Shown in pieces: positions 28,747 to 37,884 of a stretch of DNA of 41,224 nt. Below the pieces are notes generated by a model, which did no database searches, was not told where the DNA came from, and saw only the letters and a program-made list of their open reading frames with translations. Within the stretch, counting starts at the first letter, position 1; each line of letters starts with the position of its first letter. This stretch comes from Bacteroidales bacterium. GTDB lineage: Bacteria; Bacteroidota; Bacteroidia; Bacteroidales; GCA-2748055. The position numbers were made by a program, and so were the translations under genes. The stretch is taken from NCBI GenBank assembly GCA_029210585.1, contig JARGFP010000032.1, positions 1-41,224 of the forward strand, in the 5' to 3' direction.

Positions 28747-29926
28747 TGATCCAGGGTTTGGGTACGACATCCTTGATAAAATCCTCTGTGGAATTGTTGG
28801 TATCCTGGTAGATATAGCGCCCTTCTATTACCGTATCCACTTTTCTCCGCACGCACAAACCCGATCTGGCCCCTGCGGGTACATAGGTATACCCGGCGTC
28901 CAGTTCCAGCGGAAAACGCTTGTAGATGGCATGGTCCTCGTCCCAGGTAACCTCGACGGCATCCAGGATGTATTCGTTGGGGACCTTTCCATAGTACCTG
29001 TCGGAACTCGTGATCTTCAGCACCTGGTGGTTGTCGACGAATTCCTGTTTTTCTTCCTGGGTGCCCGGGATCAGTGCAATGGCAATGGCGCTTCCGCCGC
29101 GGGTGTGGAACACCACGTCGCTGCCCCTGAAGGTAAAGAGGTTTTCGATCATATTGTCTGCATACAGTGCGTCCAGGTCCCCGCCGGTTTCCCGGAAAAC
29201 AAAAAACTCGAATTCGGCAAATTCCAGGTTCACGGGGCAGAGCGGATTCCCCAGCACGGAGTCCTGGTGGTTGATTGCATCGCGTGCAATCACGATGCTT
29301 TCGCCCGGCTGCACGGGATAGTCTGTTCCGTTGCCGGGAATGGTCATAATCATGCGTGCCACGATGGTATCTTCGAGGAATTTCCAGTAATTTTCCTCAA
29401 GGGAATAGGACTCGTGCTCGATGACCGAGATGCCGTCGACATATTGCACCATGTCGGAGTTGTTATGGATCTCGATGAACTGGTCGTCGGAATACTGGTT
29501 ACCTGCCGGAGTAAGGCAGGCGCTGTAATAGTACTGCTTGATCACCCAGGCATTTGTTTTGCTGGTCACCACGGGCACAGTATCTTCCATTGTGTCGAAT
29601 ACGTCGAGCAGGGCATAGCCATTCAGGTGGAATATCGCACCCGCATCGCTGAACGAGTGTACCACGTTTGCACTGTAAAAGCCAGGCTCGATGTTGTTGA
29701 AACTGACTTTGCCGGAGTCATTTGTGTATGCGGTTAAAGAATAGCTCTTGGTAAGATTGGCAAGCACCACTTTCGCGCCACTATAGAATGGTTGGGGGAC
29801 CTCCTCGTCAAAGGCAGCGGTAATCTGAACGGAATAAGCATGTGCATCCGGGTCCGGTTCAATGCAGGAATTCAATAGCGCCAGCAACGCGACCAGTGGG
29901 ACCATATGTTTCATTCGAGGTGCCAT
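28739..29926 (-). CDS. DUF4876-type surface lipoprotein with lamin-tail-like domain
   Basis: The 395-residue product has lipobox LLNSC at Cys21, followed by IEPDPD, an acidic surface-export type tail. An alternative ATG four codons downstream (29914) is equally good. Residues about 30-125 form an immunoglobulin/carboxypeptidase-regulatory type domain (VQITAAFDEEV, ANLTKSYSLTAYTNDSGKV, NIEPGFYSANVV). The next part contains DDQFIEIHNNSDMVQYVDG and YPVQPGESIVIARDAINHQ, which match the lamin-tail fold, a surface ligand-binding scaffold. By position it should be the partner lipoprotein of the TonB receptor encoded 71 bp upstream, equivalent to SusD for SusC. The ligand is unknown. Confidence 0.75.
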   Translation of the reverse strand: MAPRMKHMVPLVALLALLNSCIEPDPDAHAYSVQITAAFDEEVPQPFYSGAKVVLANLTKSYSLTAYTNDSGKVSFNNIEPGFYSANVVHSFSDAGAIFHLNGYALLDVFDTMEDTVPVVTSKTNAWVIKQYYYSACLTPAGNQYSDDQFIEIHNNSDMVQYVDGISVIEHESYSLEENYWKFLEDTIVARMIMTIPGNGTDYPVQPGESIVIARDAINHQDSVLGNPLCPVNLEFAEFEFFVFRETGGDLDALYADNMIENLFTFRGSDVVFHTRGGSAIAIALIPGTQEEKQEFVDNHQVLKITSSDRYYGKVPNEYILDAVEVTWDEDHAIYKRFPLELDAGYTYVPAGARSGLCVRRKVDTVIEGRYIYQDTNNSTEDFIKDVVPKPWINE

Positions 29927-29997
29927 TTTTCTTTATTTCATTGTAATTTTATGTATCATCATATGGATTTTCATCCTCAGATCCTGAATATATAGCG

Positions 29998-32733
29998 TTA
30001 AATCCTGAATTTAATTTCCGCCCCGAAATAGATCGATGGATTGCGCCTGGTATAACTTTCGGTTCGTATATATTGATGCATGGGCCTGTAATTCATAAAG
30101 TTATTGACAAACATGCTCAGCACCATCTTGTCCTCGATCTCCTTTGAGAGCCTGATGTTGGCAAGGAAGAGCGGGGGCAGGGACTCGGTGAGGTAATAGT
30201 ATTGTGTCTTGTCATCGTAATACCGCATAAAATCCGGATCGGTCCGCATCTCGTCGGTATATTCTTTGATGGTGCCGTCCTTGTCGAACAGGTACAACGG
30301 GGCCTCATCGTAGAACGGGTACCAGTAGTTGTCGATCCAGACCACCTGGAAGGTGGTGGAGAGGACCATGCGTAACTGCGGCACCTGGGTGACCATTCGC
30401 AGGTTCGTGTTGAATCGCTCACTGATTTTTGATTCCCCGGCCGGGTACATCCCGATATTGGGGTACTGCTTTGGTGAGGCCGAGCTGGGCAGGTAGGGAT
30501 AGTCCACCGTGCTGTAATATCGCGTGGTGCGCAAATACGCGCCGTCGACCCTGAACTCCGTGTACAGCGTCTTTATTTTCCCGAAATCAAAAGAAAATTC
30601 TATGCCCGATTTGACAGTCCGCTGGTTATTCACAGGTGTAAGGTAAGAGAGGATGTGGTCGAAGGTTTCAACAGGCAGTTTGGAGAGGTCTGGTTTGGTC
30701 CCGTCAGGAATGCTGTCGCGCACATACCTGTAGCCGGTAATGAACTCATATTTGGAAACCAGGTCGAAACCGTTTTCAAGGTTTTCACTGAACGCGGTGA
30801 TGTTCCCTGCCACCGGGCCCAGGTGGAAATCTATTCCCACTTCCTTTTTGAGGTTTTCGGATGGCTGCAGGTCCGGGTTTCCTGTTTCGAAATTCATGGA
30901 ATAGAACACCGCGGTCTGGGTCGCCGGATCCCCTGTATAATAATCCAGCACGGGCAGATCGTAATAGGCCCTGTCGGGATAGAGGTAGAGCAGGGTAGGG
31001 GATTTATAGGTTTTCCCGATCCCCGCATTGATGGTCAGGATCTGGAAGATACTGTTGTTCCTGTTGTTGAGGATCTCGTAGCTGGCGTTCAGCCTGGGTT
31101 CGAGGTACCACCCCACCTGGCTGTTCACAACGGATTCCGGCTGGAAATTGTTCAGCCGGAAACCGCCCTGGAGGTTCAGCTTGGTGGTGCCCAGTGGCAG
31201 GATCAGCTTGTCTTCCAGGTACAGTGAATAGGACTGCAGGGTAGGAATCTCTTTAAATGACCGTGGCCGGCTGGCACTGTTGGAAATGAAAGGCGGATTG
31301 GCAATATCGTACAGTTGTCCGTCCCCCAGGTTTCCGTCGTACCGGTATTCAGCACCTCCCAGGAGTTTGTTGATGATGTTGTGTTGGAGGATATGGGTCT
31401 TGTTGAAGGTCACCTGTCCGAAAATGTCGAGCGGTTTGCCGTCCACGGTGAGTTCGGTCAGCTGCTCGGTGGGCAGGTAGATTCCGTAATTCTCGCCTTC
31501 CTTCCTGGCGATCGAGATCGGGGTGACCCCGCCGCTGGAGGTTCGGTATTTCATCTGGTAGCTTACCTCGTGGGAATAGGAAACAGAAAAGGTATAGTTG
31601 ATGTCTGTCAGCAGCTTCTTGTTCAGTGACCATTTTCCACCCAGGTTGAGCCGCAGGCCCTGGTCGCTGGTAGAATATTCTTCCTGTGCTACCATGGCAT
31701 CGGGATCTGTCTTGTAATTGTCGAGGGTCCCGTACAGGTTGAACCTGGCATTCAGGGTCAGGGGAGTAGTTGCCTTCATCAGCGTGTTGGAGTAATTGGT
31801 CTGTGCAGTCAGCCGCTTATACCCCTTGTATTTGCTTACCACATCTGTATAGGACGACAGGTAGTCGACGTTGGCGTTGAGAAACCCTTTGTTATTGGGG
31901 ATCCTGAATCCTTTGCCCACAGCCACCTGTTTGATCTTCGGATCGGTTTTCAATCTTACTTCCAGCGGACTGTACCCTGCCTTGGTTTTCACCACAACGG
32001 CCCCCGAGGTGAGGTTGCCGTAGACCACTGAGGGGATGCCCTTGATCACCTCCACCGACTCGATATTGTCACTGGAGATCCGGCGCAGGTCCACGCCCCG
32101 GTCGGCAACAGTGTTGAATTCACCCGAACGTGACACCGAGGTGCTCATCACCTGCAGGTTGGCATCGTTGGAGAGCGGGGCATTGTCTACCAGGATGCTG
32201 GTACCCATGGCAGAGTTCCGGTCGGTTCCAATTTCACGGATCGAGATCTGCTGGGGTCCGGAGAGATCCGGGTTCTCGGCGAGGTTCCCGGGAAGCAGCT
32301 GCATGATGTCCTTCAGTCCTGTCGCCTGGATGTGTTCGATGGCCGCGCTCCCGATGGTGGTGGAGGTGGCAATGTTGCTGCTTTTCTTTGCCAGCACGCT
32401 CACCTCCTGCATGTCGTAGGAGGTGGGGACCAGCTCCAGGTGGAGGCACTGTCCGGGGATCACATCAAATTCTTCGATGGTCCGTTCATAACAGAGGCAT
32501 TGCACCTCGATGGTATAGTGCCGTTGCCTGACATTGTTGAAGACGAATCTTCCGGCGGTATCGCTGACTGTCCAGATGTCCAGGTCCTTCAGGTTGACCG
32601 CCGCCCCGATCACCGGTTCGCCGGTTTTCCGGTCGGTGATCTTCCCTTCCAGCTGGATGCCTTCCTGTGCTGAAAGCCAGGCGGGAAGGCACATGCATGC
32701 CAGGAGGATCAGTATGGTGATGCGTCGGATCAT
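29998..32733 (-). CDS. TonB-dependent outer-membrane receptor
   Basis: The 911-residue product has a signal peptide (CMCLPAWLSA-Q), a carboxypeptidase-regulatory-like domain (25-105: LEGKITDRKTGEPVIGAAVN), a TonB plug (about 115-255: MGTSILVDNAPLSNDANL, DNIESVEVIKGIPSVVYGN and LTSGAVVVKTKAG) and a barrel that ends in YFGAEIKFRI. This transporter class takes up metal complexes, cofactors or glycans using proton motive force through TonB. The partner genes differ from SusD, so a glycan is less likely; the upstream sigma and metal-sensor genes argue for a metal complex. Residues 79-96 hold an unusual cysteine group (C79-x-C81 and C96) in the N-terminal domain. A hairpin lies 14 bp upstream of the start. 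Confidence 0.92.
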   Translation of the reverse strand: MIRRITILILLACMCLPAWLSAQEGIQLEGKITDRKTGEPVIGAAVNLKDLDIWTVSDTAGRFVFNNVRQRHYTIEVQCLCYERTIEEFDVIPGQCLHLELVPTSYDMQEVSVLAKKSSNIATSTTIGSAAIEHIQATGLKDIMQLLPGNLAENPDLSGPQQISIREIGTDRNSAMGTSILVDNAPLSNDANLQVMSTSVSRSGEFNTVADRGVDLRRISSDNIESVEVIKGIPSVVYGNLTSGAVVVKTKAGYSPLEVRLKTDPKIKQVAVGKGFRIPNNKGFLNANVDYLSSYTDVVSKYKGYKRLTAQTNYSNTLMKATTPLTLNARFNLYGTLDNYKTDPDAMVAQEEYSTSDQGLRLNLGGKWSLNKKLLTDINYTFSVSYSHEVSYQMKYRTSSGGVTPISIARKEGENYGIYLPTEQLTELTVDGKPLDIFGQVTFNKTHILQHNIINKLLGGAEYRYDGNLGDGQLYDIANPPFISNSASRPRSFKEIPTLQSYSLYLEDKLILPLGTTKLNLQGGFRLNNFQPESVVNSQVGWYLEPRLNASYEILNNRNNSIFQILTINAGIGKTYKSPTLLYLYPDRAYYDLPVLDYYTGDPATQTAVFYSMNFETGNPDLQPSENLKKEVGIDFHLGPVAGNITAFSENLENGFDLVSKYEFITGYRYVRDSIPDGTKPDLSKLPVETFDHILSYLTPVNNQRTVKSGIEFSFDFGKIKTLYTEFRVDGAYLRTTRYYSTVDYPYLPSSASPKQYPNIGMYPAGESKISERFNTNLRMVTQVPQLRMVLSTTFQVVWIDNYWYPFYDEAPLYLFDKDGTIKEYTDEMRTDPDFMRYYDDKTQYYYLTESLPPLFLANIRLSKEIEDKMVLSMFVNNFMNYRPMHQYIRTESYTRRNPSIYFGAEIKFRI

Positions 32734-32746
32734 GGTGTTGTAAAAG

Positions 32747-32776
32747 GCTGCCCCGGGTGGTTGGTCCCGGGGCAGC
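32747..32776 (-). terminator. Intra-operon GC-rich hairpin before the TonB receptor gene
   Basis: An 11-bp perfect stem (GCTGCCCCGGG with its complement) has an 8-base loop. On the - strand it is followed by CCTTTTAC, a weak T-run. It lies 7 bp past the T9SS gene stop and 14 bp before the TonB gene, so it may reduce or buffer read-through. Confidence 0.6.
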
Positions 32777-32783
32777 GATGGTC

Positions 32784-35438
32784 CTATTTATTGATAATTA
32801 ATTTCCGCGATGTAACGGATCCGTCCCTCCCGGTAAGCGAGATAAAATAGATGCCGTCTTTGTAATTGCGCATATCAAGGGTGGCCGCATCGGCAGGGGT
32901 TTCCATTTTCAGGATGTTGCTTCCCGTGATATTGGATACAGTGATCCGGTCGATCCCTTCCAGGTTGTTCAGGTACAGCCTGTCGGCCACCGGGTTCGGG
33001 TAGAGGGTAATGGCCTTTTCAGATGTTTCGACACCAACCGCGATCGTCACTGTTACGGTCCAGTTGCGCGTGGTTGCCATGTCCTCTGCGGTTACGGTAT
33101 AGGTCACCGGATTGGTGAAATCCTGTGCAGCTCCCGATGCAGGGGAGATGGTGGCGTCTTCGGAGATGGTGATGGACGGACTTAGCGCGGTAACATCGGT
33201 GCCTGCTTCCACTTCGATCGAAACGGTACCGTTTCCGGAGTCAATGACTGCTGCTCCTGTCTGCGCATCGAGTGAGAAGGAGAGGATTTCAGCTTCCGAT
33301 GAAGGTGCTTCCAGGTCGGCCAGCGGAATTTTATAGAGGCTGGATTTCGCCAGGGCCACCAGCTGATCGTCCAGGATACCACCGATTTCCCAGATGGTGG
33401 AACCGGGGTAGCAGTTGTTCCAGGTTGTTCCACGGTCCCATGAGATCTTCGATTTGGTGGAGGATCCCAGGACGATGATGGTGGAGTCGTTCAGCACTGC
33501 CATTCCTCCACCGCCCCCGATACTGGGAAGCTTACTGAAATTCTGTCCGCCGTCTTCGGTGACAAACACGCCATCGACGGAACTCAGCAGGTACCATTTG
33601 TTCTCATTTACATATTCAATGCTTTTAAGGAAGATATTGTCGTCGGACGGACTGCCGGTGGATACGAGCACAGGATAGAGGTCGGTGAAGGTCTGCCCTC
33701 CGTCTTTGGTCATCCGGAACATATTGTTTCCGACAAAGAAACCGGTATTTTCATCCAGGAAGAGTATCTGGTTGATCACTTTCCCTTCGTAATCAGTGAA
33801 TATCGGTGTCCAGGAAGTGCCTCCATCCGTACTTTTGAAGATGTTGGAATGTTCATCCTTGTTGGCATATCCTGCAATCGTGTCGAGCCACCGGGCGCCC
33901 ATGTACACCACTTTGTCGTCGATTGCCGCCACGGCCAGCGGATCCAGCCCGTAGGCACCTTCAGCATTCGGGTTGTAGGCCGGATCGGTGCCTGTTCCGA
34001 TGTTCAGGTGATCGATCAGCTCCCGGGAGTTCCAGAGATCCGTGGTTTTGTAGACCAATCCATGAGCAAACAGGTCAGATACCATACTGTTGTCCTTGTA
34101 GTCTGCAACGTACATTCGCTTGGAAATCACCCAGGATACGGTATCAACTGCTGTACTTACCGCTTCAAAATCGTAGGATGCCCCGTACACGAACAGTTCG
34201 GGGGTTGCTATGTCGTTCCAGGTTAATCCACCGTCATTCGTTGCAACCAGGGTATTCCCATAACCGGCGATAATGGCATTGTTTGCATCGGTGACATGCA
34301 TTTTCTGCATGTTTTCACCGGCCCTGATCAACTGGCTTTTCCAGGTAAAGTTACCGGCAATGGCATCTGCCACAGCGAGCTTGTGGATATCGGACCTGCC
34401 CAGGCCGACGACGCTGTCATTCAGTATACCCCCGATCTCGTAACAGGTTGCACCGGGATAGCAATCTACCCAGGTTGCTCCGCTGTCGCGGGTGGCCAGG
34501 GATTTGGAGCCGGTACCGAGTACGATCCATACAGAGTCATTGACAAGGAGCATATCGTTGCCGCCGGTGGGAGCCCCATTTTCCAGCAGCGTGAAAGTTG
34601 CGCCGCGGTCGTGCGTAACAAATATTCCATTCAATGATGTGACTACGTATGCAGCGCCATCGGATGCAAAAGTGACATCGTTGATGAAGACGGTCGGATC
34701 GCCGGCAGCTGTTGTGAGTGCGGGATAGACATCGGTAACATTGTCGTTTCCCACTTCGGCGCGGAACAGGTGGTTCAGTCCGCCATAATAGATATCGGTG
34801 GAACCGGCTTCAATAAACATGGAGTAGTACCCCCCGTTTTCAACCGGTGTCCAGGTGGTCTGGTCCGCTGTTTTCAGGGTACCTTTCATACCGGTGGTTT
34901 CACCTGTAACCGGATTGTGGTAATCCCATTCCAGGCTTAGATAAACCGTGTTGTCTTCGAGTACCTCCACCGAGCGGAAATGCCTGGCGAAGCATCCTTC
35001 TGCAGCGGGAAATTTTGCCGGGTCATCTTCCGGGAGCCCGATCTCCGTAATATTGAAGACTGTCCAGGTGGCACCATGGTCCGTGGTCTTCAGCAATACC
35101 CCGTCGGCATACACATCGGGTTCGCCGCCGCCGGGATTGTCGACCACTTTGTCATCTCCGCACACGGCAAAACCGAGTCCCGAACTGTTGATGCTGATAT
35201 CGGCCCAGTCGAACACAGGATCGAGCAGGGGGATGTTCTCCCATGTCATGCCCATGTCTTTTGAATTTACAAAGGTACGGCCATAACCGGCCAGCAGGGT
35301 AGTGGTGTCGTTGACAATGCTCATGCCCTTCAGGTTGTTGTCTTCGCTGATGAGTTGTTCTTCCCATTCGAAGGTGAATTGCCCGTTGGCAATGAACGGC
35401 ACGAATAATAACATGATGAAAGGATACAGTTTTTTCAT
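32784..35438 (-). CDS. T9SS-exported protein with two tandem BNR/Ycf48-like beta-propellers
   Basis: From ATG 35438 the product is 884 residues with signal peptide LYPFIMLLFVPFIANG-Q. An in-frame ATG 12 codons upstream lies before the previous stop and adds no signal. Residues about 20-385 and 386-725 are two copies of one propeller: AGYGRTFVNSKDMGMTWENI is matched by AGYGNTLVATNDGGLTWNDI, and CYPGATCYEIGGILNDSV by CYPGSTIWEIGGILDDQL. Each copy has several DxGxTW (BNR/Asp-box) turns. Next comes a DUF5018/Ig-like segment (FTNPVTYTVTAEDMATTRNW) and then the T9SS C-terminal domain from ITLYPNPVADRLYLNN to KLIINK. T9SS carries such proteins across the outer membrane and attaches or releases them. 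It is the only T9SS cargo in this operon, starting 16 bp after the polyferredoxin stop. Its ligand is unknown. Confidence 0.8.
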   Translation of the reverse strand: MKKLYPFIMLLFVPFIANGQFTFEWEEQLISEDNNLKGMSIVNDTTTLLAGYGRTFVNSKDMGMTWENIPLLDPVFDWADISINSSGLGFAVCGDDKVVDNPGGGEPDVYADGVLLKTTDHGATWTVFNITEIGLPEDDPAKFPAAEGCFARHFRSVEVLEDNTVYLSLEWDYHNPVTGETTGMKGTLKTADQTTWTPVENGGYYSMFIEAGSTDIYYGGLNHLFRAEVGNDNVTDVYPALTTAAGDPTVFINDVTFASDGAAYVVTSLNGIFVTHDRGATFTLLENGAPTGGNDMLLVNDSVWIVLGTGSKSLATRDSGATWVDCYPGATCYEIGGILNDSVVGLGRSDIHKLAVADAIAGNFTWKSQLIRAGENMQKMHVTDANNAIIAGYGNTLVATNDGGLTWNDIATPELFVYGASYDFEAVSTAVDTVSWVISKRMYVADYKDNSMVSDLFAHGLVYKTTDLWNSRELIDHLNIGTGTDPAYNPNAEGAYGLDPLAVAAIDDKVVYMGARWLDTIAGYANKDEHSNIFKSTDGGTSWTPIFTDYEGKVINQILFLDENTGFFVGNNMFRMTKDGGQTFTDLYPVLVSTGSPSDDNIFLKSIEYVNENKWYLLSSVDGVFVTEDGGQNFSKLPSIGGGGGMAVLNDSTIIVLGSSTKSKISWDRGTTWNNCYPGSTIWEIGGILDDQLVALAKSSLYKIPLADLEAPSSEAEILSFSLDAQTGAAVIDSGNGTVSIEVEAGTDVTALSPSITISEDATISPASGAAQDFTNPVTYTVTAEDMATTRNWTVTVTIAVGVETSEKAITLYPNPVADRLYLNNLEGIDRITVSNITGSNILKMETPADAATLDMRNYKDGIYFISLTGRDGSVTSRKLIINK

Positions 35439-35454
35439 AATGTTGGGATTGGGT

Positions 35455-37383
35455 TTATTGTTCAGAAAAATCAAACATGTTTTCTACCATTTCCTGTTTT
35501 CCGCTGGTATACGAGACCTTCAGGCTGTCGGCACTGATCATCCCGAATACCTCCAGTGCGTTCGTCATTGTGTCAATATACGAAATATCGATCACCTGCT
35601 TGTACTCTTCGTTGAGCCGTGTTTCCAGCCTGATGATCCCGTCGTTGTTGGAAAGATGGCTTACCAGGTACGGCAGTCGTTTTGTGAGCCTTGCATTCTT
35701 TCCCATAGGTATGCTGTAGATACTTATTACGGTACTGTCATATTTTTTTGCGTCATTGAAATCGCGTACAAATGGATCGAAGAGTTGCACAATGTAGGCG
35801 CCTTTTTCGACCTGCGATTTTTTGAAATCGCCCACCACTTCAAAGTTGAGTTCTACTTCCATGGATTTGTCCTGCACTTCGTAACGCAGCACTTCTGATT
35901 CGACCACTTCTTTCAGTGCGGCATCATCCATTTCTGCATCAGCCGGGAAATAAATTTTCACGATCACCGGGCAGGCAAACTCCGAAAGTACGGCGGTAGC
36001 TTTGGTTTCCTGTTGCAGGAGCCTGGCCAGGTAGGAGAAATCGTAGGTATCGAAGAAGTTTTCGAGCAGGAAGCTCACTTCGGTCAGTGTTTCTGTTCCC
36101 GCCGGCAGGGTTCTCAGCACCGTTTTGCTGGGGGTGAAGAGACTTTCTTCCAGCTTCTCTTCGGAGATGATGGACTGGTCGTAGGTGATCTCTACCTTCT
36201 TGGTGCCAACAAAGGTGGCCACACCATATACCCCGTTGACTTTTCTCATCTGTGATTCAAATGCCTTTGAGCTTCCGTAGCACTTGATATTTTTGAGGCC
36301 TTCGCGGGAATAAGTGGTCATCTGGGCGTTTTCACCTGGTTCTCCCCAGCTTTCATTGATGGTGGGGATCTCCCAGAAAGATTGCAGGAAAAGTCCGAGG
36401 GCGAAGAGCACTACGATGGCGATGGCCGGCATCCATTTCAGGCCCTTTCTGCGGTTGATGGTGAGTGTGTTTTCTTCAGGGCACACCGTCAGACAGTCGC
36501 TGCATAGGTTGCAATCCACGTGTTTTACTGTCTTCACACTGGCCACATCGATGGCCTGCGGACACTTGATGGTGCACATCTGGCAATTGGTACAGGTGTC
36601 TTCGTTGCGGGTGATCTTTGCTACGGGGAACATCCGGGATCGCTGACCGAGCAGTTCGATGATGTATCCACCCAGGGAGGCGGCTGCGAGCGGCCAGACA
36701 AAGTGAATATTCATGCCCAGGGTGAGCAGGATAAGGTACACTGCCATGACGGCCAGGAAGAACCAGGTGAACTTGAAGATGTTGGAAATGGCGCCCAGCG
36801 GACACAGGTATTTGCACCAGAAGAGCCGGATGAAGACTGCACCCAATACCGTGACGGCGATGGCGATCGTGGCATAGAGTGCCGTAACATCGGTATCGTA
36901 TCCTGAAGCGATGGCATAGAACGGATCATATTCCTTGCAGAAGAGTTCGTTCGATCCAAGGGTGAAGTAGAGGGTCAGGAACAACAATATATATTTAAGT
37001 GACCTGAGCAGCTTGTCGGCCAGTCCCTTGATGGTGATCCTGATTTTCAGGCGCTCACCCGCCTTGCCCAGGAATTCGCTGAATGTTCCGACCGGGCAGA
37101 CATAGGAACAAAAGAGTTTACTGAGGAGAATGACGCCGATAAGCAGCAGTATGCCCATCACCATCTGTGTGCTGGTCATGGTACACGACAGGCTGCCGCT
37201 GAGGAAGTAACTGCCGACAGCCTGTAGTCCGCCAAACGGACAATAGGCTTCAAAATCTGCAGTATAGCTGCTGTTAAATACTTGTCTGAGTGCAAGAAAA
37301 ACAATGAATGCGATGACGGACCACTGCAGAATGACCCTGGGCCAGTTGGTGATCTTGTTGTTGCGGCGTTTCTTTTTAGTCAT
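35455..37383 (-). CDS. NosR/CcoG-like membrane polyferredoxin fused to an HMA-like domain
   Basis: The 642-residue product starts at ATG 37383, overlapping the anti-sigma stop by 8 bp; a longer frame upstream lies inside that gene. It has about five membrane segments bearing cysteine motifs YCPFG (C48), FCSYVCP (C92, C96) and WCKYLCP (C190, C194), the pattern of NosR/CcoG/NapH proteins. Two 4Fe-4S clusters follow: C264, C267, C270, C274 and C291, C294, C297, C301. After one more membrane segment (about 318-336), residues 356-422 look like a heavy-metal-associated ferredoxin-like fold (KNIKCYGSSKAFESQMRKVN, GVYGVATFVGTKKVEITYD) with one cysteine (C368) instead of CxxC. The C-terminal 200 residues may hold further degenerate copies. 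CcoG relatives reduce copper and NosR relatives pass electrons across the membrane; here the role is inferred. Confidence 0.83.
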   Translation of the reverse strand: MTKKKRRNNKITNWPRVILQWSVIAFIVFLALRQVFNSSYTADFEAYCPFGGLQAVGSYFLSGSLSCTMTSTQMVMGILLLIGVILLSKLFCSYVCPVGTFSEFLGKAGERLKIRITIKGLADKLLRSLKYILLFLTLYFTLGSNELFCKEYDPFYAIASGYDTDVTALYATIAIAVTVLGAVFIRLFWCKYLCPLGAISNIFKFTWFFLAVMAVYLILLTLGMNIHFVWPLAAASLGGYIIELLGQRSRMFPVAKITRNEDTCTNCQMCTIKCPQAIDVASVKTVKHVDCNLCSDCLTVCPEENTLTINRRKGLKWMPAIAIVVLFALGLFLQSFWEIPTINESWGEPGENAQMTTYSREGLKNIKCYGSSKAFESQMRKVNGVYGVATFVGTKKVEITYDQSIISEEKLEESLFTPSKTVLRTLPAGTETLTEVSFLLENFFDTYDFSYLARLLQQETKATAVLSEFACPVIVKIYFPADAEMDDAALKEVVESEVLRYEVQDKSMEVELNFEVVGDFKKSQVEKGAYIVQLFDPFVRDFNDAKKYDSTVISIYSIPMGKNARLTKRLPYLVSHLSNNDGIIRLETRLNEEYKQVIDISYIDTMTNALEVFGMISADSLKVSYTSGKQEMVENMFDFSEQ

Positions 37384-37792
37384 GAGCGTTAGGGTTGAAA
37401 AATGAGGGTGCCCTGAAATCGGAATGCTCCAGGTTAAAATGATGTGCCTTGAAGTACTGTTGTACCGGATCAGCCGACGCCGTTCTTTGCACGGGGCCTG
37501 CATACTTGCCGAACTGGTGGCCGATGAAGATGCCGAAGCAAACCGCAGCGGCTACCTGGATGAAAGTAGCAAGACCTATTCGCCTGGTTGTCCCCGGCAG
37601 CGGTTCTTCTCTCCGGGACAAGATTCTGTCGGCGAGGTTTTCCGGCACTGTCACTTCCTGGTCGAGTATGGCCATGGTGATTCCGACCTTCTCCTGCAGT
37701 TCATGACACGCAGCACATTCGGCGATATGCTCCGTTGCTTCCGGGGTTAATTTCCCGGTGATTATTGCGCGTCTGGTCTTTTTACAGTTCAT
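37376..37792 (-). CDS. Anti-sigma factor with zinc-binding (ZAS) domain
   Basis: The 138-residue product starts MNCKKTRRAI and has the ZAS pattern Cys3, His22, Cys26, Cys29 (HIAECAAC). One membrane segment (about residues 68-88, TFIQVAAAVCFGIFIGHQF) and a short periplasmic tail follow. ZAS proteins bind and hold ECF sigma factors until a signal arrives. The frame is open back to ATG 37840, but the ECF promoter motif at 37843-37870 would start transcription inside that extension, so ATG 37792 is preferred. Together with the sigma factor and the CnrX-like sensor it completes a three-part switch. Confidence 0.8.
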   Translation of the reverse strand: MNCKKTRRAIITGKLTPEATEHIAECAACHELQEKVGITMAILDQEVTVPENLADRILSRREEPLPGTTRRIGLATFIQVAAAVCFGIFIGHQFGKYAGPVQRTASADPVQQYFKAHHFNLEHSDFRAPSFFNPNAHD

Positions 37793-37842
37793 GGTTCGGT
37801 TCGTTATTGATTCTAATTTGGTTTTGGTTGCATTATTCATAA

Positions 37843-37870
37843 TGACGCAAGCGGGTCATAAATCTGGCGC
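37843..37870 (-). promoter_or_regulatory. Putative ECF promoter upstream of the anti-sigma gene (second copy)
   Basis: On the - strand it reads GCGCCAGATTT, nine bases, TTGCGTCA. The same motif with the same spacing lies upstream of the first gene of the locus. CGTC is a typical ECF -10 core; TGCCAG/CGCCAG 16 bases before it would be the -35. A start site near 37836 fits translation from 37792. Confidence 0.6.
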
Positions 37871-37884
37871 CTCCCGGTTCACCT

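Noticed and set aside
28066-29737. Long + strand open frames antisense to the DUF6850- and DUF4876-type genes
   Set aside because: The - strand products have signal peptides, lipobox and overlapping starts; the + frames show only shadow composition.
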